Assembly (NCBI RefSeq): GCF_000092825.1
Contig: NC_014168.1
Coordinates: 673,946-737,945, forward strand
Length of the DNA: 64,000 nucleotides
Direction of reading: 5' to 3'
Source: Segniliparus rotundus DSM 44985
GTDB taxonomy: Bacteria; Actinomycetota; Actinomycetes; Mycobacteriales; Mycobacteriaceae
Shown piece by piece: positions 60,987 to 64,000 of this stretch (the stretch's first letter is position 1; each line of letters starts with the position of its first letter). The position numbers and the translations under genes were made by a program. The notes under the pieces were generated by a model, which was not told the origin of the DNA, did not search any database, and saw nothing but the letters and a program-made list of their open reading frames with translations.

Positions 60987-61046
60987 CGGCCCGCAAGGGC
61001 CGAAACCTCACAATATTGTCCGTTTGAAGATGGAGAAGGAGTTTCT

Positions 61047-61340
61047 ATGAGTTTGTTGGATGCGCATATTCCGCAGTTGGTGGCGTCGGAGGGGGCGTTC
61101 GGCGCGAAGGCTGGGTTGATGCGGTCGACGATGGCGCAGGCGGAGTCGGCGGCGTTGGGGGCGCAGGCGTTTCATCGGGGTGAGGCGGCGGTGGCGTTCC
61201 AGGCGGCGCATGCTCGGTTTGTGGAGGTCGCGGCGCGGGTGAATGTGTTGTTGGATATGGCGCAGGCGAATTTGGCGGATGCGAGCGGGAGTTATGTGGC
61301 GCAGGACGCGGCTGCGGCTTCGTCGTATTCGGTGGTGTGA
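61047..61340 (+). CDS. esxG: ESAT-6-like protein EsxG
   Basis: A 97-residue WXG100-superfamily protein, very close to M. tuberculosis EsxG: SLLDAHIPQLVASEGAFGAK, FQAAHARFVEVAARVN and the C-terminal YVAQD export signal (Tyr83, Asp87). It pairs with EsxH; the dimer is the main ESX-3 substrate and is needed for iron and zinc acquisition. A GAAGGAG ribosome binding site lies upstream. Codon use is rich in G-ending codons (GTG, GCG, TTG) compared with eccC and espG. Confidence 0.95.
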   Translation: MSLLDAHIPQLVASEGAFGAKAGLMRSTMAQAESAALGAQAFHRGEAAVAFQAAHARFVEVAARVNVLLDMAQANLADASGSYVAQDAAAASSYSVV

Positions 61341-61356
61341 TTGTTCCTGTTTTTTT

Positions 61357-61369
61357 GGGAATGTTTCCC
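61357..61369 (+). other. Small hairpin between esxG and esxH
   Basis: GGGAA-TGT-TTCCC between T-rich runs, 26 bases before the esxH ATG. Too short for a strong terminator; it may stabilise the esxG end of the mRNA. Confidence 0.3.
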
Positions 61370-61394
61370 GGTTTTTCGTGAGGAAGGTTGTTTT

Positions 61395-61682
61395 ATGACG
61401 CAGATTATGTACACGTATCCGGCGATGTTGGCGCAGGCTGCGGAGATGAATTCGTACGCGGCGGCGTTGCAGGTGGTGGGCGCGGACGTGGCGAGCGAGC
61501 AGGCTTTGTTGGCGGGTGCTTGGCAGGGTGACACGGGTTCGAGTTATCAGGCGTGGCAGGCGCGGTGGAATCAGAGCATGGAGGAATTGGTGATGGCGTA
61601 TCGGGCGATGGCGAGCGCGCATGAGCAGAACACGCTCGCGATGAACGCCCGCGACATGGCCGAAGGAGCCAAATGGGCGTGA
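61395..61682 (+). CDS. esxH: ESAT-6-like protein EsxH
   Basis: A 95-residue partner of Esx[21 protein letters not shown], the WQG turn at 43-45 (AWQGDTG), [16 protein letters not shown] and [18 protein letters not shown] end. In M. tuberculosis EsxH binds zinc and also blocks host ESCRT. The ATG at 61395 is used; the frame is open upstream but without homology. The first three quarters share the G-rich codon style of esxG and the end reverts to C-ending codons. Confidence 0.95.
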   Translation: MTQIMYTYPAMLAQAAEMNSYAAALQVVGADVASEQALLAGAWQGDTGSSYQAWQARWNQSMEELVMAYRAMASAHEQNTLAMNARDMAEGAKWA

Positions 61683-61804
61683 GCCGCGGTGCCCGATAAC
61701 AGCCCCACCGCGCCAGGCGCGTGGGCGGCATGGGCCTGGCGGAGCTTTCGGGTCGGGCTGGGCGACCGCTTGCGGGCGAATCGAACAGCGACGTGAAAAT
61801 TTCC

Positions 61805-62716
61805 ATGGAACCCCGTAGCACATCACGTTCCGCCACGCCGGACTCGTTCGACGCGGTGGAACTGACTCTGCATCAGGCATGGCTCGTCGCCGAGCTCGTC
61901 GGCGCAGGCGAGTACCCTTCGTCGCTGTTCATCACTGCTCCGTTCGCCCCAGGGCACGTCGCGGAACCAGTCATCAGCCATGTGCGCCAAGAACTTGTCG
62001 AGCTCGGGGTCATCGGCCCGGACGGCAAAGTCGACAAGCGGGTCGCCTCGTGGGTCAGCGCTGTGTGCGCCGCGCAGCAGTTCTTCGAGGCGCGCACCGT
62101 GCGCGGCGACAAGAACGTGATGGACGTGGGCTCCAACCAGCTCCACGCGTTCATCGCGCACAACGACAGCCAGACAGTCGTCGCGATGCGGGCGGGCGGG
62201 CTCGTGACGTTCACCCAGCTCGGTTCCCCGCACCCGAAGACGCTCGCCAGCGTCCTCACCGCAGGCCTGCCAGGGGCGAAACCCGCGAAGTTCCGGCAGT
62301 TCGCACTGCCGACCGCGGCAGGCGCGAAGGCGGACGAACGGCTGCGGCGCGGAGCAGCCCCAGAGGCGGTGCTCGCCGAACTCGGCCTTTCCGAAGAGGC
62401 TCGGACCACGCTCAAGGCCATGCTCGACGGTCGCCGCTCCTTTGTGGAGATCTCGTTCGGCGCGCGCTTGCGCAAAACGGACCGCGTGGGGATCGGCGTG
62501 CTCGACACCGCCCTTGGCCGTGTGCTCGTCGCGCCCTCGCGAGCCCCGGACGGCCAATGGCTTTCGACGTTTTCACCGGGCACCACCCCGGCAATCGCGG
62601 CAGCTGTGCAGCAGCTCGCCGAAACACAGCTTGCTCAAGCAGAGCGGAACGAAGAGAAACAGTGCGGGGGAAAGTTCTCCAGCACCACTGACAGTCAATG
62701 GAAAGAGGCTCGATGA
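61805..62716 (+). CDS. espG: ESX-3 secretion chaperone EspG
   Basis: A 303-residue cytosolic protein of the EspG family, between esxH and eccD as in ESX-3 of mycobacteria. It shows AVELTLHQAWLVAELVGAGE, SWVSAVCAAQQFFEARTV and RSFVEISFGARLRKTDRVG, typical of the pseudo-symmetric EspG fold. EspG binds the tip of PPE proteins in PE-PPE dimers. Since no PPE gene is in the locus, its client must be encoded elsewhere or differ. The ATG at 61805 is preferred by length (EspG3 is 295 residues); 61721 would add 28 residues. The stop overlaps eccD by four bases. Confidence 0.88.
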   Translation: MEPRSTSRSATPDSFDAVELTLHQAWLVAELVGAGEYPSSLFITAPFAPGHVAEPVISHVRQELVELGVIGPDGKVDKRVASWVSAVCAAQQFFEARTVRGDKNVMDVGSNQLHAFIAHNDSQTVVAMRAGGLVTFTQLGSPHPKTLASVLTAGLPGAKPAKFRQFALPTAAGAKADERLRRGAAPEAVLAELGLSEEARTTLKAMLDGRRSFVEISFGARLRKTDRVGIGVLDTALGRVLVAPSRAPDGQWLSTFSPGTTPAIAAAVQQLAETQLAQAERNEEKQCGGKFSSTTDSQWKEAR

Positions 62717-64000
62717 CCGAGGGTTCGACCCTGGCCAACTCGCACGACAACGCATGGTCGGGGGAAGCTCCCGCGAGTTCGGCGAGCGGGGGGGTTGCTT
62801 CGCCGTTGGTTCGTGTCGCCGTGCTCGGCGACGGCAAACTGGCTGATCTTGCCTTGCCGACCGACCTGCCGCTTCGTGAGATCATCCCGGCGGTGCGCCG
62901 ACTGGTCGCTCCGACTTCGCCGGACGAAACCACCCCGGACGGGCGACGGCTCAGCCTCGCTCCGCTCGGCGGCGCGCCGTTCAGCCTGGACGCCACATTG
63001 GACGCGGTCGGCATCGTCGACGGCGACCTGCTCGCGCTGCAGCCGTTGCCCGCCGGGCCTGCGGCTGCCAGCGTGGTGGAAGACGTCGCGGATGCGGCGG
63101 CTCTCGCCGGGGCGCGAGTCGGACCTGGTTGGAACGTCGGCCTCACCCAGCGCGTTGCCCGCGTGACGGCCGCGGTCTTCTTGCTGCTGTTCACCGTGGT
63201 CGCCTCGGCCTGGTGGTCTCACGGCGGCGGTGTGCCTGCGCGCTGCGCGCTCGTCGGAGTCGCAGTGGCGGCGGTGGCGGCGAGCCTGGTTTTGCGCTCG
63301 CGGCGCTCCCCGGAGGCTTCGGCTGTGCCCAGCGCCGCAGTGCTGTTGCCTCTTGTGGCGTTGTTCCCGGTGACCGCCGCGGCGGCCGCGCTCGTCCCTG
63401 GCCCGTTCGGACCGGCGCAGCTTCTGCTCGCCGCCGCGGCCGCGACCACATGGGCGGTGCTCTGTGTGCTCGGCTCCGAGCGCTCCACGGCGTTCTTCAC
63501 CGCAGTGGCGGCCTTCGGCCTCGCACATGTCCTTGTCTGCGGCGCGCAGGTCCTCTGGCACATCTCCTCGCCTGCCTCGCCGTGTGTGCTGATCCTGCTC
63601 GGACTCGCGTTGACGGTCGCGGCGCCCGCGCTGTCTGTGCTGTTCGCCCGCCTGCCTTTGCCGGACCTGCCTGCGCCGGGCGATCCTTTGCCCGCGCCGA
63701 ACGACAAGACGGTGCTCGCGGATCTGCCGCGCCGGGCGAGCCGGGCCGCGTCGCTGCACACAGGTTTGATCGCTGGTGCGACATCAACCCTCGTCTTGGG
63801 TGTGCTCTGCTTGCTGCCGACGGCGGCAAACGGCGCTGGGTCGGGCAACTTCTGGCGTTGGTATGTGGCGCTCGCCGCCCTGTCGGCCACTGTGTTGCGA
63901 GCCAGGGTGCCCGCAGGCGCCGCTGCCAAAGCATGGCTTGTCACCGCCCCGGCACTCGTCGCGGCGCTCGGCGCGGGGATCGCCGCACGAGCAGGGCAAT
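62713..64000 (+). CDS. eccD: ESX-3 membrane channel component EccD, N-terminal part
   Basis: The reading frame is open from the ATG (overlapping the espG stop) to the window end, giving 429 residues. EccD subunits form the large membrane vestibule of the ESX complex. A ubiquitin-like domain occupies about 30-118 (RVAVLGDGKLADLALPTDLP, GIVDGDLLALQPL). From about residue 155 there are successive membrane helices (VARVTAAVFLLLFTVVASAW and many Ala/Leu-rich segments), at least seven in view. The rest, and probably mycP and eccE, lie beyond the window. Confidence 0.93.
   Translation, partial: MTEGSTLANSHDNAWSGEAPASSASGGVASPLVRVAVLGDGKLADLALPTDLPLREIIPAVRRLVAPTSPDETTPDGRRLSLAPLGGAPFSLDATLDAVGIVDGDLLALQPLPAGPAAASVVEDVADAAALAGARVGPGWNVGLTQRVARVTAAVFLLLFTVVASAWWSHGGGVPARCALVGVAVAAVAASLVLRSRRSPEASAVPSAAVLLPLVALFPVTAAAAALVPGPFGPAQLLLAAAAATTWAVLCVLGSERSTAFFTAVAAFGLAHVLVCGAQVLWHISSPASPCVLILLGLALTVAAPALSVLFARLPLPDLPAPGDPLPAPNDKTVLADLPRRASRAASLHTGLIAGATSTLVLGVLCLLPTAANGAGSGNFWRWYVALAALSATVLRARVPAGAAAKAWLVTAPALVAALGAGIAARAGQ

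Overview
This window is about 64 kb of high-GC DNA from a mycolic-acid actinobacterium of the order Mycobacteriales. The best guess is Segniliparus or a close relative of Mycobacterium. The evidence is prfA-prmC-sua5-wecA-atp and murA-rrn synteny as in M. tuberculosis, a mycolic-acid methyltransferase, a decarboxylating Kgd, mycobactin-type salicylate genes and an ESX-3 locus with a PE5-like protein. Two features argue against Mycobacterium proper: ATP synthase b' and delta are separate genes, and PE5 has no PPE partner. The genus is an inference, not proven.

Layout. 1-12.9 kb: end of prfA, prmC, a Sua5-family gene, wecA, the ATP synthase operon (atpZ-like, atpI, B, E, F, b', H, A, G, D, C) and murA. 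12.9-18.6 kb: a single rRNA operon (16S-23S-5S) with two promoters, boxA elements, an RNase III stem and a strong terminator. 18.6-25.7 kb: a PPOX-family gene, then biotin genes bioF-bioD-bioB-bsaP, a membrane protein, the NAD regulator nrtR, and nadA-nadC without nadB. 25.8-40.6 kb: corA, kgd, two FAD-linked dehydrogenases, a tandem SDR pair with an exactly shared 445-bp 5' segment, an orphan vsr, a HerA-like ATPase and small genes.

40.8-46.7 kb: a compact 5.9-kb integrated element between tRNA-Arg(ACG) and a 44-bp direct repeat of its 5' half. It carries an XRE repressor, an excisionase-like protein, small membrane proteins, a truncated Panacea domain, a probable type VII-secreted effector with a lipoprotein neighbour, an Ig-like membrane protein and a tyrosine integrase. 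The attachment core lies inside the repressor gene. In the lysogen the repressor ends inside the tRNA. Joining the repeat copies in silico gives a longer repressor ending in an SsrA-like VAA, whose stop overlaps the integrase start. This is the logic of integration-dependent immunity known from mycobacteriophage BPs and relatives, here on a very small element and with a 5'-half tRNA crossover that puts repressor and tRNA on one transcript. It is the main discovery candidate.

47-64 kb: a mycolate cyclopropane-synthase-family methyltransferase, then an iron/ESX-3 region: eccA, mbtH, mbtI, mbtA, a DUF1023 hydrolase, eccB, eccC, PE5-like, esxG, esxH, espG and the start of eccD (cut by the window edge). 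Sites resembling IdeR boxes precede mbtI/mbtH and eccB, so siderophore synthesis and ESX-3 secretion look co-regulated by iron.

Many genes have a TANNNT box 6-9 nt before the start codon and no Shine-Dalgarno, pointing to frequent leaderless transcription. This pattern was used to choose several starts. Family names rest on remembered sequence features; no database search was run.
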